DNA of 64,000 nucleotides. Origin: Rehaibacterium terrae. Its GTDB lineage: Bacteria > Pseudomonadota > Gammaproteobacteria > Xanthomonadales > Xanthomonadaceae. Made by a program: the position numbers and the translations under genes. Shown here one piece after another: positions 1-8,308 of the stretch; position 1 is the first letter of the stretch, and every line of letters starts with the position of its first letter. Below the pieces are notes generated by a model. It worked only from the letters and a program-made list of their open reading frames with translations, had not been told where the DNA came from and searched no databases. The stretch spans positions 124,001 through 188,000 of the forward strand of contig NZ_JACHHX010000001.1 of assembly GCF_014202935.1 (NCBI RefSeq), read 5' to 3'.

Positions 1-701
1 ACCAGCAAGGTGGCGAAGCCGAGCGCGATCAGCCCGACCAGCAGTGCGCCCCAGACCAGCACTGCGGGCAGGTTGGCGATGGTCGCGCGCACGCTGGTGC
101 GCATGGCGGCGTCGGCGGTGGCGTGGCGGTCGAGGATCAGCGGCACCGACACCAGCGCCAGCGCCAGCACCAGGCTGGCGAGTGCGCCGCCGACGGCGAA
201 GTAGGCGACGACCTGGCCGAGCGTGAGCTTGGCCAGCGCATTGTCCCACAGCGTCATGCCGATCTCGGGGGCGACGTTGCCGAGCGCCAGGCGCAGGATG
301 AAGCCGGACAGGATGTACCAGATCAGGCCAATGCCGATCAGCGCGCCGGCGAAATCGAGCATGGCGCTGCGGTTGCGGGTGAGCCCTTCGAGCGAGGCGT
401 CGAAGCTCGCCGGCTCGCCGCGGTCGCGGCGACGGGACAGTTCGCACAGGCCGGTGGCCAGGATCGGGCCGATCAGCAGGAAGCCGGACACTGCTGCGGC
501 GATGAAATAGGGGTGGCTGGTGAGGGCGAAGATCAGCCAGCCCATGCCGGTGACCAGCAGGCCGTAGATCAGGCTCGGTCCGCGGTGCTGCTTGAAGTCC
601 TCCCACCCGCGTGCGACCCAGTCCAGCGGCCGCAAGGCCGGGACGGTGCGCACTTCGAACGGCTGACGGGTCGCCTCTTGCGTGCTGCTGATGCTGATCA
701 T
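1..701 (-). CDS. DUF2189 family integral membrane protein (C-terminus cut by window edge)
   Basis: A 233-codon open frame starts at ATG 699-701, with a GGGAGA ribosome site 8 nt upstream, and runs off the left edge. The start region reads VRTVPALRPLDWVARGWEDF, and the PALRPLDW...GW block followed by several hydrophobic segments is typical of the DUF2189 family of predicted inner-membrane proteins. About five membrane segments are visible, at roughly residues 48-65, 68-90, 115-140, 155-185 and 205-233. The molecular function of the family is unknown. It is transcribed away from the MFS gene at 971, with a 269-bp shared upstream region. Only the missing C-terminal end is uncertain. Confidence 0.85.
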   Translation of the reverse strand, partial: MISISSTQEATRQPFEVRTVPALRPLDWVARGWEDFKQHRGPSLIYGLLVTGMGWLIFALTSHPYFIAAAVSGFLLIGPILATGLCELSRRRDRGEPASFDASLEGLTRNRSAMLDFAGALIGIGLIWYILSGFILRLALGNVAPEIGMTLWDNALAKLTLGQVVAYFAVGGALASLVLALALVSVPLILDRHATADAAMRTSVRATIANLPAVLVWGALLVGLIALGFATLL

Positions 702-970
702 CGTCGTCTCCCGGTGGCGCTGCGTTGTCTCCGACCGGCGCGCCTGCCCGATGCGCCGGCCGGCCTCGGCCCGTCCCGCGGAGCGCGACCGGCGGACGGG
801 CCGGGGCCGTGGCTCCACGATACTCCCGCCGCGGCTGCGCGGCACCCTGCGGTCGTCGCGCCGTGGCGGCCGACGGACACCACGGTTCGACCGCGCGGTG
901 CGCGGCCGGTTCGCCGCTGCGGCCCCACCGCGCTATGGTGGGCGGCGGTTCACGCGCCCCGGGAGCCGCC

Positions 971-2227
971 GTGAAGGCATCCGCACTGGCATCGGTCTCG
1001 GCCCTGCTCACGGGGATGGCGATCCTGCTGGCCGGCTCCGGGATGGTCGGCACGTTGCTCGGCCTGCGCGCGCATCTGGAGGGTTTTTCCGACTTTGCCG
1101 TCGGCGTGGTGATGTCGGCCTTCTTCCTCGGCTACGTGGCGGGCGCGTTCGTCTGCCCGCCGCTGATCCGGCGGGTCGGCCACATCCGCGCCTTCGCCGC
1201 GATGGCCTCGCTCTCGGCCGCGGTCAGCCTGCTCTACGGCCTGGCCGTGGATCCGGTCGCCTGGTGGCTGCTGCGGCTGGTCAACGGCATCGCGCTGGTC
1301 GGGCTGTACATGGTGGTGGAGAGCTGGCTCGGCGCGCAGGTGGAGGAGGGGCGTGGGCAGGTCTTCGCGGTCTACATGATGGCCAGCCTGCTGGCGCTGG
1401 CCGCGGGGCAGGGCCTGGTGCTGGTGTATGGGCCGGGCGAGCTGGCCTCGTTCGCGCTGGTGGCGGTGCTGTTCTCGCTCGGGCTGATCCCGATCGCGAT
1501 GACCCGCGCGGTGGCGCCCACGCCGGTCCAGACGCCGCATCTGTCGCTCGGCCGGCTGTACCGGGCGGTGCCGACCGGTGTGCTCGGGGCTGGCTTTTCC
1601 GGCATGGTCACCGGCGCGTTCTGGGGCCTGGCGGCGGTCTATGCCGCCGGTCGCGGACTGGACGATGGCGGGGTGGCGGCCTTCATCGCGGCCACCATCC
1701 TGGGTGGTGCGCTGCTGCAATGGCCGATCGGCAGGCTGTCCGACCACCGCGACCGCCGCCGCGTGCTGCTGGTCGTGGCGCTGCTGGCGGCGCTGGCCGC
1801 GCTGGCGATGCTGTCGCTGGGCGATGCCGCGCCGCGCGCGCTGCTGCTGGCAGGCGCGGTTTACGGCGGGCTGTCGTTCTCGCTGTACGGCTTGTCGGTG
1901 GCGCAGACCCACGACCGCCTGCAGCGCGTCGAGGCGCTGCAGGCGACGCAGGGCCTGCTGCTGGTGAACGGCATTGGCGCCACCCTCGGCCCGCTGCTGG
2001 CGGGCGCCGCGATGCAGCGGCTCGGCGACGACGGCTTTCCGCTGTCGATGGTCGTGCTGTTGCTGCTGCTGGCCGGCTTCCTCGCCCACCGGATCCGTGT
2101 CGGCGCCGCCGTGCCCGAAGCCGAGCAGGTGGATTTCGTGCCGGTCACGCGCACCTCGCCGGTGGCGGTGGAGCTGGACCCGCGGCTGGCGCCGGGGCCG
2201 GACGGGCGGCAGATGGACGAGCGCTGA
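971..2227 (+). CDS. MFS transporter (YcaD-like)
   Basis: 418-residue protein with about 12 hydrophobic segments, the usual size of a major facilitator. GTG 971 was chosen because GGGAG lies 7 nt upstream and the hydrophobic N-terminus begins just after it; the same frame is open further upstream but that stretch is low-complexity arginine/glycine sequence. The motif MVVESWLG at about residues 114-121 resembles the VESWL signature of the YcaD-type MFS group, whose substrates are not well defined. A second MFS-like loop (PIGRLSDHRDRRRV) lies in the middle of the protein. The last 40 residues form a soluble acidic tail. Substrate cannot be inferred. Confidence 0.88.
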   Translation: MKASALASVSALLTGMAILLAGSGMVGTLLGLRAHLEGFSDFAVGVVMSAFFLGYVAGAFVCPPLIRRVGHIRAFAAMASLSAAVSLLYGLAVDPVAWWLLRLVNGIALVGLYMVVESWLGAQVEEGRGQVFAVYMMASLLALAAGQGLVLVYGPGELASFALVAVLFSLGLIPIAMTRAVAPTPVQTPHLSLGRLYRAVPTGVLGAGFSGMVTGAFWGLAAVYAAGRGLDDGGVAAFIAATILGGALLQWPIGRLSDHRDRRRVLLVVALLAALAALAMLSLGDAAPRALLLAGAVYGGLSFSLYGLSVAQTHDRLQRVEALQATQGLLLVNGIGATLGPLLAGAAMQRLGDDGFPLSMVVLLLLLAGFLAHRIRVGAAVPEAEQVDFVPVTRTSPVAVELDPRLAPGPDGRQMDER

Positions 2228-2256
2228 GCGCCAATGGATTTTCAAGCGTGCGGCCC

Positions 2257-2293
2257 GGCCACGGGTGGCCGGTCGCGGGTCGATCCCGTGGCC
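2257..2293 (+). terminator. Hairpin after MFS gene, possible terminator
   Basis: A perfect 9-bp inverted repeat (GGCCACGGG at 2257-2265, CCCGTGGCC at 2285-2293) lies 30 nt after the MFS stop. There is no T-tract, so an intrinsic terminator is only possible, not shown. Confidence 0.35.
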
Positions 2294-2476
2294 GCTCGAT
2301 CCGTCGGCGCGGGTCCGGGCGCGCCTGTCCCGGGTCGGTCGGAGGGCATCCGGCTCATCACCGGGAGAATGCACGTGGCGCGGCTTCATGCATTCGCAGG
2401 CTCGGGGTGTTTGCCTGCGGCCGGCGCATGGCGTAGGGTCCGGCCGTGTCTGAACGGGTTCGCTGGGAGAGGAACG

Positions 2477-3565
2477 ATGTACGGACAGAGGGTGTTCGCC
2501 GCGCTGCTGGCGCTCGGGGTGGCGACGTCGCCGGCGGCCGCGCGCGATGCCGGCCTGGAGCTCGGCGGCGCCGTCCGCTTCAACTACGTCTGGCGCGACT
2601 ACGGCGGTTCGGCCGGCAACAACGAACTCGACCTGGAACTGTTGCGGGTCGATGCCGGTGGCCATGCCGGGCCGCTGTTCTTTTCGCTGCAATACCGCTG
2701 GTACGACGGCTTCGACGCCGTGCACCACGCCTGGGCCGGCTGGCGCGTCGACGAGGACCGCGACCTGCGCGCCGGGGTGGTGAAGGTGCCGTTCGGCCTG
2801 TTGCCCTACGCCTCGCACAGTTTCTGGTTCGGCAGCGGCTACTACCTCGGCATCGAGGACGATTACGACCTCGGCGTGGTCTGGCGCGACGCGCGTGGCG
2901 AGCGACGCTGGCATGCCGGGCTGTTCTTCGGCGACGAGTACGGCACCGGTGCGCGCTTCGGCCGCTACTCCTTCGATGTCGCCACCACCGCGGCGCTGCC
3001 GTACCGCGAGCGCGAGAGGATCAACCTGCGCTACGCCCGTGACATCGACCGCGGCGGCGAGTGGACGATGGAACTCGGCGCCTCGGCCTTCGCCGGTCGG
3101 GTCGAGCACCGCCCGAGCGGACGCCGTCACGATCATCGGGGCATGGCCCTGCACGGGCAGTTCGCGCGCGGTCCGTTGACCCTGCAGCTGCAATGGGCGC
3201 ACTACGAGTACTGGGTGCCGGAGCCGCGGATCGCGCTGTCGGCTTTCATGTTTCCGTTCGAGATCGCCGCCAGGGGCGACGTGCTGACCGCCAACCTCGC
3301 CTGGGACTTTGCCCGTACCGGCTGGTTCGACGGCATCACCTGCTACAACAATCTGAGCACGACGCAGGCAAGCGGCACCGGTCTGCGCGATTCCTGGCAG
3401 AGCGTGACCGGTTGCAGCTTCGCCAAGGGTCCGATGTTCGCCTACGTCGACTGGATCGCCGGCCGCAACATGTGGTTCGTCGGCGGACCGGGCGTGGGCA
3501 TCGACGAGCCGGGCGGCGACCGCTGGCGCTCGCGTCTGAACGTCAACATCGGCTTCTACTTCTGA
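2477..3565 (+). CDS. Outer-membrane porin-like protein
   Basis: 362 residues starting at ATG 2477, with GGGAGAGG 6 nt upstream. Residues 1-22 form a Sec signal peptide with a likely AAA|RD cleavage. The mature part is rich in alternating aromatic/polar strands (for example GGAVRFNYVWRDYGG and FFSLQYRWYDGFD) and ends in NVNIGFYF, a C-terminal phenylalanine recognised by the BAM outer-membrane assembly machinery. This pattern supports a beta-barrel porin; no closer family is recognised. It lies 112 bp before the BCCT transporter gene on the same strand, so it may be the outer-membrane entry route for that transporter's solute; that link is inference. Confidence 0.75.
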   Translation: MYGQRVFAALLALGVATSPAAARDAGLELGGAVRFNYVWRDYGGSAGNNELDLELLRVDAGGHAGPLFFSLQYRWYDGFDAVHHAWAGWRVDEDRDLRAGVVKVPFGLLPYASHSFWFGSGYYLGIEDDYDLGVVWRDARGERRWHAGLFFGDEYGTGARFGRYSFDVATTAALPYRERERINLRYARDIDRGGEWTMELGASAFAGRVEHRPSGRRHDHRGMALHGQFARGPLTLQLQWAHYEYWVPEPRIALSAFMFPFEIAARGDVLTANLAWDFARTGWFDGITCYNNLSTTQASGTGLRDSWQSVTGCSFAKGPMFAYVDWIAGRNMWFVGGPGVGIDEPGGDRWRSRLNVNIGFYF

Positions 3566-3677
3566 GTGATCGTCTCCCGACAAGCGCCGTGAAGCGAGTC
3601 GTCCCAAGGTTCGTTGGTTCCGACCATGGCGTTGAGCGGCCGCGGCGCCCGGGCCATCATCGACACGGAGGAACGGC

Positions 3678-5684
3678 ATGAACGGCAAGCGCGACTGGAT
3701 CCGGATCAATCCCCCGGTGTTCATCGCCTCGGGCGTGCTGACGCTGGTTTTCGTCACCTTCGCGATCGTCGCGCCGCAGGCCGCCGAAGCGCTGTTCGGC
3801 GCGGTGCAGGGCTGGGTGGTGGAGACCGCCGGCTGGTTCTACGTGCTGGCGGTGGCCGGCTTCCTGGTGTTCGTGGTGCTGCTGGCGGTGTCCGGCTTCG
3901 GCCGGATCAAGCTCGGCCCCGACCACAGCGAGCCCGACTACAGCTACGCCTCGTGGTTCGCGATGCTGTTCTCGGCCGGCATGGGCATCGGTCTGATGTT
4001 CTTCGGCGTGGCCGAGCCGATCATGCACTACACCAGTCCGCCGGTCGGCGAGGCGGCGACGGCGGAGGCGGCGCGGCAGGCGATGCGCATCACCTTCTTC
4101 CACTGGGGGATCCATGCCTGGGCGATCTACGCCGTGGTCGCGCTGTCGCTGGCCTACTTCGCCTTCCGCCACGGCCTGCCGCTGACCGTCCGCTCGGCCT
4201 TCTATCCGCTGATCGGCGAGCGCATCCACGGCCCCGTGGGCCACGCGGTGGACGTGTTCGCGGTGCTCGGCACCATCTTCGGTGTCGCCACGTCGCTCGG
4301 CTTCGGCGTCATCCAGGTCAATTCGGGGCTGAACTACCTGTTCGGTGTGCCGACCGGGATCGGCGTGCAGATCATGCTCATTGCCGCGATCACCGCGGTG
4401 GCCACGCTGTCGGTCGCGCTCGGGCTGGATGCCGGTATCCGCCGCATCTCCGAGCTGAACATGATCCTGGCCGTGTCCCTGCTGCTGTTCGTGCTGGCGG
4501 CCGGACCGACGGTGTTCCTGCTGCAGACGCTGGTGCAGAACACCGGCATGTACCTGTCGCGTCTGTTCGAGATGACCTTCAACCTCTACGCCTACGAACC
4601 GACCGGCTGGATCGGCGGCTGGACGCTGTTCTACTGGGGCTGGTGGATCGCCTGGTCGCCGTTCGTGGGCATGTTCATCGCCCGCGTCTCGCGCGGCCGC
4701 ACCATCCGTGAGTTCGTCATCGGCGTGCTGCTGGTGCCGGTGGGTTTCACCTTCGTCTGGATGACCTTCTTCGGCGACACCGCCATCCACATGGTGATGA
4801 TGCAGGGCATTGCGGAGCTCGCCGAGGCGGTGGCCGCCGACACCTCGGTGGCGTTGTTCCGGTTCTTCGAGCATCTGCCGCTGTCCACGCTGGCCTCGCT
4901 GGTCGCCACGCTGCTGGTGGTGACCTTCTTCGTCACCTCCTCGGACTCCGGCTCGCTGGTCGTGGACATGCTTACTTCCGGCGGCGACGAGTCGGCGCCG
5001 ACCTGGCAGCGGATCTTCTGGGCGGTGCTGGAGGGCGTGGTGGCAGCGGCGCTGCTGCTGGCCGGCGGCCTGGGCGCGCTGCAGACCGCAACCATCGCCA
5101 GCGCGCTGCCCTTCGCCGTCATCATGGTGCTGATGTGCTGGGGTCTGCTGCGGGCGCTGCGCATCGAGGCGGTCAAGCGGATGAGCCTGCGCGAGGCGAG
5201 GGTGGAGCCGCGCGGCCCGCACGCGGCACTGGGCTGGCGGCAGCGGCTGCGCGCCATCGTCCATCAGCCGCGCCGCGACGAGGTGGCGGCCTACCTGGAA
5301 GGCACTGTGCGGCCGGCGCTGGAGTCGGTCGCCGCGGAGTTCGCCCGGCAGGAGCTGCAGGCGCGCGTCGGCGACGGCGAGGACGGCAGGGTCTGGATCG
5401 AGGTGGGCCCGGGCGATGGCGACGATTTCTTCTACTCGGTGCGCCCGCGCGCCTACGATCCGCCGGCGTTCGTGCTGCGCGACACCCGCGCCGACCGCGC
5501 CGAGAAGCTCAAGTACTGGCGCGCCGAGGTGCACCTGCGCGAGGGCGGGCAGGACTACGACATCATGGGCTGGCAGCGCGAGGATGTGATCAACGACGTG
5601 TTGGACCAGTACCAGCGTCACCTGCACTTCCTGCAGGCGGTCGGCCAGCGGCGCGCGGCCGCGTCCCCGCCGTACGGCGGCTGA
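3678..5684 (+). CDS. BCCT family choline/betaine-type transporter
   Basis: 668-residue betaine/choline/carnitine transporter (BCCT), an inner-membrane secondary carrier for quaternary ammonium solutes. The N-terminus begins with the typical NPPVFIASG segment. Family hallmarks are GMGIGLMFFGVAEP at residues 101-114 and the tryptophan-rich segment starting WTLFYWGWWIAWSPFVGMF at about residue 315, which lines the substrate site. About 12 hydrophobic helices end near residue 495. They are followed by a soluble C-terminal domain of about 170 residues, as in BetT-type choline carriers (E. coli BetT is of similar length). A GGAGG-like ribosome site precedes ATG 3678. No bet oxidation genes are nearby, so choline versus betaine cannot be decided. 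Confidence 0.92.
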   Translation: MNGKRDWIRINPPVFIASGVLTLVFVTFAIVAPQAAEALFGAVQGWVVETAGWFYVLAVAGFLVFVVLLAVSGFGRIKLGPDHSEPDYSYASWFAMLFSAGMGIGLMFFGVAEPIMHYTSPPVGEAATAEAARQAMRITFFHWGIHAWAIYAVVALSLAYFAFRHGLPLTVRSAFYPLIGERIHGPVGHAVDVFAVLGTIFGVATSLGFGVIQVNSGLNYLFGVPTGIGVQIMLIAAITAVATLSVALGLDAGIRRISELNMILAVSLLLFVLAAGPTVFLLQTLVQNTGMYLSRLFEMTFNLYAYEPTGWIGGWTLFYWGWWIAWSPFVGMFIARVSRGRTIREFVIGVLLVPVGFTFVWMTFFGDTAIHMVMMQGIAELAEAVAADTSVALFRFFEHLPLSTLASLVATLLVVTFFVTSSDSGSLVVDMLTSGGDESAPTWQRIFWAVLEGVVAAALLLAGGLGALQTATIASALPFAVIMVLMCWGLLRALRIEAVKRMSLREARVEPRGPHAALGWRQRLRAIVHQPRRDEVAAYLEGTVRPALESVAAEFARQELQARVGDGEDGRVWIEVGPGDGDDFFYSVRPRAYDPPAFVLRDTRADRAEKLKYWRAEVHLREGGQDYDIMGWQREDVINDVLDQYQRHLHFLQAVGQRRAAASPPYGG

Positions 5685-5724
5685 AGCGCGTCGCCGGCGC
5701 CGTGGCGCGACCGGCCGGCGGGCG

Positions 5725-5730
5725 TAGAAT
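5725..5730 (+). promoter_or_regulatory. -10-like TAGAAT upstream of the TPR gene
   Basis: TAGAAT lies 44 nt before ATG 5775 in GC-rich surroundings, and the same hexamer precedes hisS (45099-45104). No convincing -35 is visible at the right spacing, so this is a weak promoter call. Confidence 0.4.
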
Positions 5731-5774
5731 GATTCCGTGGCGATGCCATCCCGCGGCAGCGGGGGGAGCCCGAC

Positions 5775-6815
5775 ATGGCGAAGCTGACGGCGATCGCGCT
5801 GTTCGCGCTGTCCGGCCTGGCGTACGCCCAGGTGCCGCCGGACCGGGAGCAGGTGTTCGCCGTGCCGGCCGAATTGCGCGAGCGGGTCCAGACGCAGGTG
5901 GTCGAGCGCGCCCGCACGCCCGAGCAGCGGCTGCAATTGCTGATCGAGTTCATGTTCGCGCCCGACGGCATGGCGCTCGAGTACGACCTGCAGACCACGC
6001 TCAGCGTCGAGGAAACCTGGCGGCTGCGGCGCGGCAACTGCCTGTCGTTCACGCTCGCCTTCGTCACCCTGGCGCGTGCGGTCGGCGTCGAGGCCTACGC
6101 CCAGGAGGTCGACCAGGTGCTCGCCTGGATCGAGCAGGACGGCACCATCTTCCACTCCGGCCACATCAACGCCGGGGTGCGCATCCAGGGCCGTCGCTAC
6201 ACGGTGGATTTCGACCGCAGCGTGGTCGCCACCCGCGGTCGGCCGCGGATCGTCGACGACCACCGCGCGCTGGCCCATCTGTACAACAACCGCGGTGCCG
6301 AACTGCTGGCGCAGGGCGACCACGCCGGCGCGCGCGCCTTCTTCGATGCCGCGCTGGCCAGGGACGTCGGCTTTGCGGCGGCCTGGAACAACCTCGGCGT
6401 GCTGCAGTTGCGTGTCGGCGACCCCGAGGGCGCGGAACGTGCCTACTTCGCCGCGCTGGCGCACGACAGCGAGCATCTCCCGACCCTGACCAACCTCACC
6501 AGCCTGTATCGCGCGCAGGGGCGGGCCGGACGGCTGGCCGAGTACGAGCGCCGCATGCTGGAGGTCCAGCGGCGTGACCCGTTCCACAACTTCATCCTCG
6601 GGCTGGAGCACGAGCGTCGCGGCGAGTTCGCGGCGGCGGCCGACTACTTCCAGCGCGCGATCCGTTTGCACGACGGCGAATTCCGTTTCCACCTGGCGCT
6701 GGCGCGGGTCTACCAGGAGATGGGCGAGCTGCGCCGCGCGGAGCGCTCGCTGGAGCGGGCCGAGCTGCTGAGCCAGCGCGGTGGCGGCGTCCACCAGCGC
6801 AAGCTGCGTCACTGA
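5775..6815 (+). CDS. Secreted transglutaminase-like/TPR protein
   Basis: 346 residues. Residues 1-19 are a signal peptide ending AYA|Q, so the product is periplasmic. Residues 60-150 form a transglutaminase/cysteine-protease-like domain, with RRGNCLSFT (Cys89) as the likely nucleophile and a His near residues 126-130 (FHSGHINAG). From about residue 170 to the end are four or five tetratricopeptide repeats, for example WNNLGVLQLRVGDPEGAERA. The combination is common in uncharacterised proteobacterial periplasmic proteins and suggests a scaffold that recognises or processes another protein. Substrate is unknown. The gene stands alone between the BCCT and drug-transporter genes. Confidence 0.8.
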   Translation: MAKLTAIALFALSGLAYAQVPPDREQVFAVPAELRERVQTQVVERARTPEQRLQLLIEFMFAPDGMALEYDLQTTLSVEETWRLRRGNCLSFTLAFVTLARAVGVEAYAQEVDQVLAWIEQDGTIFHSGHINAGVRIQGRRYTVDFDRSVVATRGRPRIVDDHRALAHLYNNRGAELLAQGDHAGARAFFDAALARDVGFAAAWNNLGVLQLRVGDPEGAERAYFAALAHDSEHLPTLTNLTSLYRAQGRAGRLAEYERRMLEVQRRDPFHNFILGLEHERRGEFAAAADYFQRAIRLHDGEFRFHLALARVYQEMGELRRAERSLERAELLSQRGGGVHQRKLRH

Positions 6816-6990
6816 GTGACCCGCGTCGCCAGAGGGGCGCCTGACGGGCACGGCTCCGTATGGGGCCTTGGCCGCCCCGGCATCTGCATCCTGTGTCGGT
6901 GGGCCGTGTGCGGCACAGTCTTTGCGCCTGGACCGAGGCAGTCGGGCGCCGTCGCCCTGCTATCCTGCCGCGTCACCACGGATCGGCCGC

Positions 6991-8241
6991 ATGCACCCAC
7001 GACTCCCGGTTTCGCGCGTCCGCCTCGCCGTCCTGCTCGGCGCGCTGGCGATGTTCGGCGCCTTCTCGATCGACACGATCTTTCCGGCCTTCCCGGCGAT
7101 GGCCGCGGACTTCCGCGCCAGCAAGGTCGCCATGCAGCAGACCATCAGCGTCTATCTGCTGGCGTATGCGGCGATGAGCCTGTTCCACGGGCCGATGTCG
7201 GACGCGGTCGGACGCAGGCGGGTGATCCTGGGCGGGGTGGCGGTGTTCGTGCTCGCTTCGGTGGGCTGTGCGCTGGCTCCCGACCTGAACACGCTGCTGG
7301 CCTTCCGGGTGCTGCAGGGGCTGTCGGCGGGCGTGGGGCTGATCGTCGGCCGGGCGGTGATCCGCGATTGTCTGGACGGCGAGGACGCGCAGCGGTTGAT
7401 GAGCCAGGTCACGATGATCTTCGGCATCGCCCCGGCGATCGCGCCGATCATCGGCGGCTGGATCCTCGGCTTCGCCGACTGGCCGGCGATCTTCTGGTTC
7501 CTCGCCCTGTTCGGCGCGGCGATCTGGCTGGCGACCGCGCGCTGGCTGCCGGAGACGCATCCACCGGCGCGGCGGCGCGCCTTTCATCCCGCGCAGCTGT
7601 GGCACGGCAACCTCGCCATGCTGCGCAACCGCGCCTTCCTGCGGCTGGCGCTGGCCGGCAGCTTCAATTTCGGCGCACTGTTTCTCTACATCTCGTCCGC
7701 GCCGGCCTTCGTGCTCGATCTGCTGGGGCTCAACGAGCAGCAGTTCGCCTGGTTCTTCGTGCCGACCATCTCGGGGATGATGCTGGGTGCGTACACCTCC
7801 GGGCGGATGGCCGGCAGGATCAGCGGGCCGCGGCTGGCCCGGCTGGGTTTTGCGGTCTGCGGCCTCGCGGTAGCGGTGAATGTCGGCTACAACCTGCTGG
7901 TCGGCGCGCCCGCGGCGCCCTTGGCGGTGCTGCCGATGATGCTCAACGCCTTCGGCATCGCGCTGGTGTTCCCGATCCTCACGCTGGCCATTCTCGACAT
8001 GTATCCGCATCAGCGCGGCGCGGCGTCGAGCCTGCAGGCCTTCATCGGTCTGGGATTCAATGCGCTGATCGCCGGCCTGGTGTCGCCGCTGGTCAGCCAC
8101 GGCGGCCTGGCGCTGGCACTGACCGCTGGCGGCTTCACTTTCCTGGCCTGGTGGCTGTGGTTCGGCTACATGCGGCGGCATCACGTCGTGCCCGGGCCGG
8201 TGGCCGAGGCGGCGGCACTGGAACCGACCGAGCGGCTGTAG
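6991..8241 (+). CDS. Bcr/CflA family multidrug efflux MFS transporter
   Basis: 416 residues and 12 predicted helices. The N-terminal helix carries DTIFPAFPAMAADF, matching the D-x-Y-L-P-A-F-P pattern of Bcr/CflA drug/proton antiporters. Motif A follows as GPMSDAVGRRRVILGG, and motif C-like glycines appear in IFGIAPAIAPIIGGWIL, placing it in the 12-TMS drug:H+ antiporter group. ATG 6991 was chosen because the frame upstream (open from 6868) is not conserved-looking. The ribosome site is weak, and a -10-like TATCCT sits at 6960-6965. Likely role: export of small toxic compounds. The gene is followed by a strong bidirectional hairpin. Confidence 0.88.
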   Translation: MHPRLPVSRVRLAVLLGALAMFGAFSIDTIFPAFPAMAADFRASKVAMQQTISVYLLAYAAMSLFHGPMSDAVGRRRVILGGVAVFVLASVGCALAPDLNTLLAFRVLQGLSAGVGLIVGRAVIRDCLDGEDAQRLMSQVTMIFGIAPAIAPIIGGWILGFADWPAIFWFLALFGAAIWLATARWLPETHPPARRRAFHPAQLWHGNLAMLRNRAFLRLALAGSFNFGALFLYISSAPAFVLDLLGLNEQQFAWFFVPTISGMMLGAYTSGRMAGRISGPRLARLGFAVCGLAVAVNVGYNLLVGAPAAPLAVLPMMLNAFGIALVFPILTLAILDMYPHQRGAASSLQAFIGLGFNALIAGLVSPLVSHGGLALALTAGGFTFLAWWLWFGYMRRHHVVPGPVAEAAALEPTERL

Positions 8242-8257
8242 CGCTTCGACGGACGAA

Positions 8258-8285
8258 AACGGCCGGCGGTTTCCCGCCGGCCGTT
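8258..8285. terminator. Bidirectional hairpin terminator between convergent genes
   Basis: A perfect 12-bp stem (8258-8269 with 8274-8285) closes a TTTC loop and sits between the convergent MFS (stop 8241) and M2 peptidase (stop 8309) genes. GAAAA precedes it and GTT follows it, giving short T-runs on both strands. Confidence 0.7.
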
Positions 8286-8308
8286 CGCACCGCATCGGTC
8301 GAGCCGGA

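Noticed and set aside
950-6851. Very long open frames on the minus strand across the MFS, porin, BCCT and TPR genes (about 935 and 1064 codons)
   Set aside because: They are antisense shadows of well-supported plus-strand genes in GC-rich DNA; the products are low-complexity Arg/Gln/His-rich with no family resemblance.
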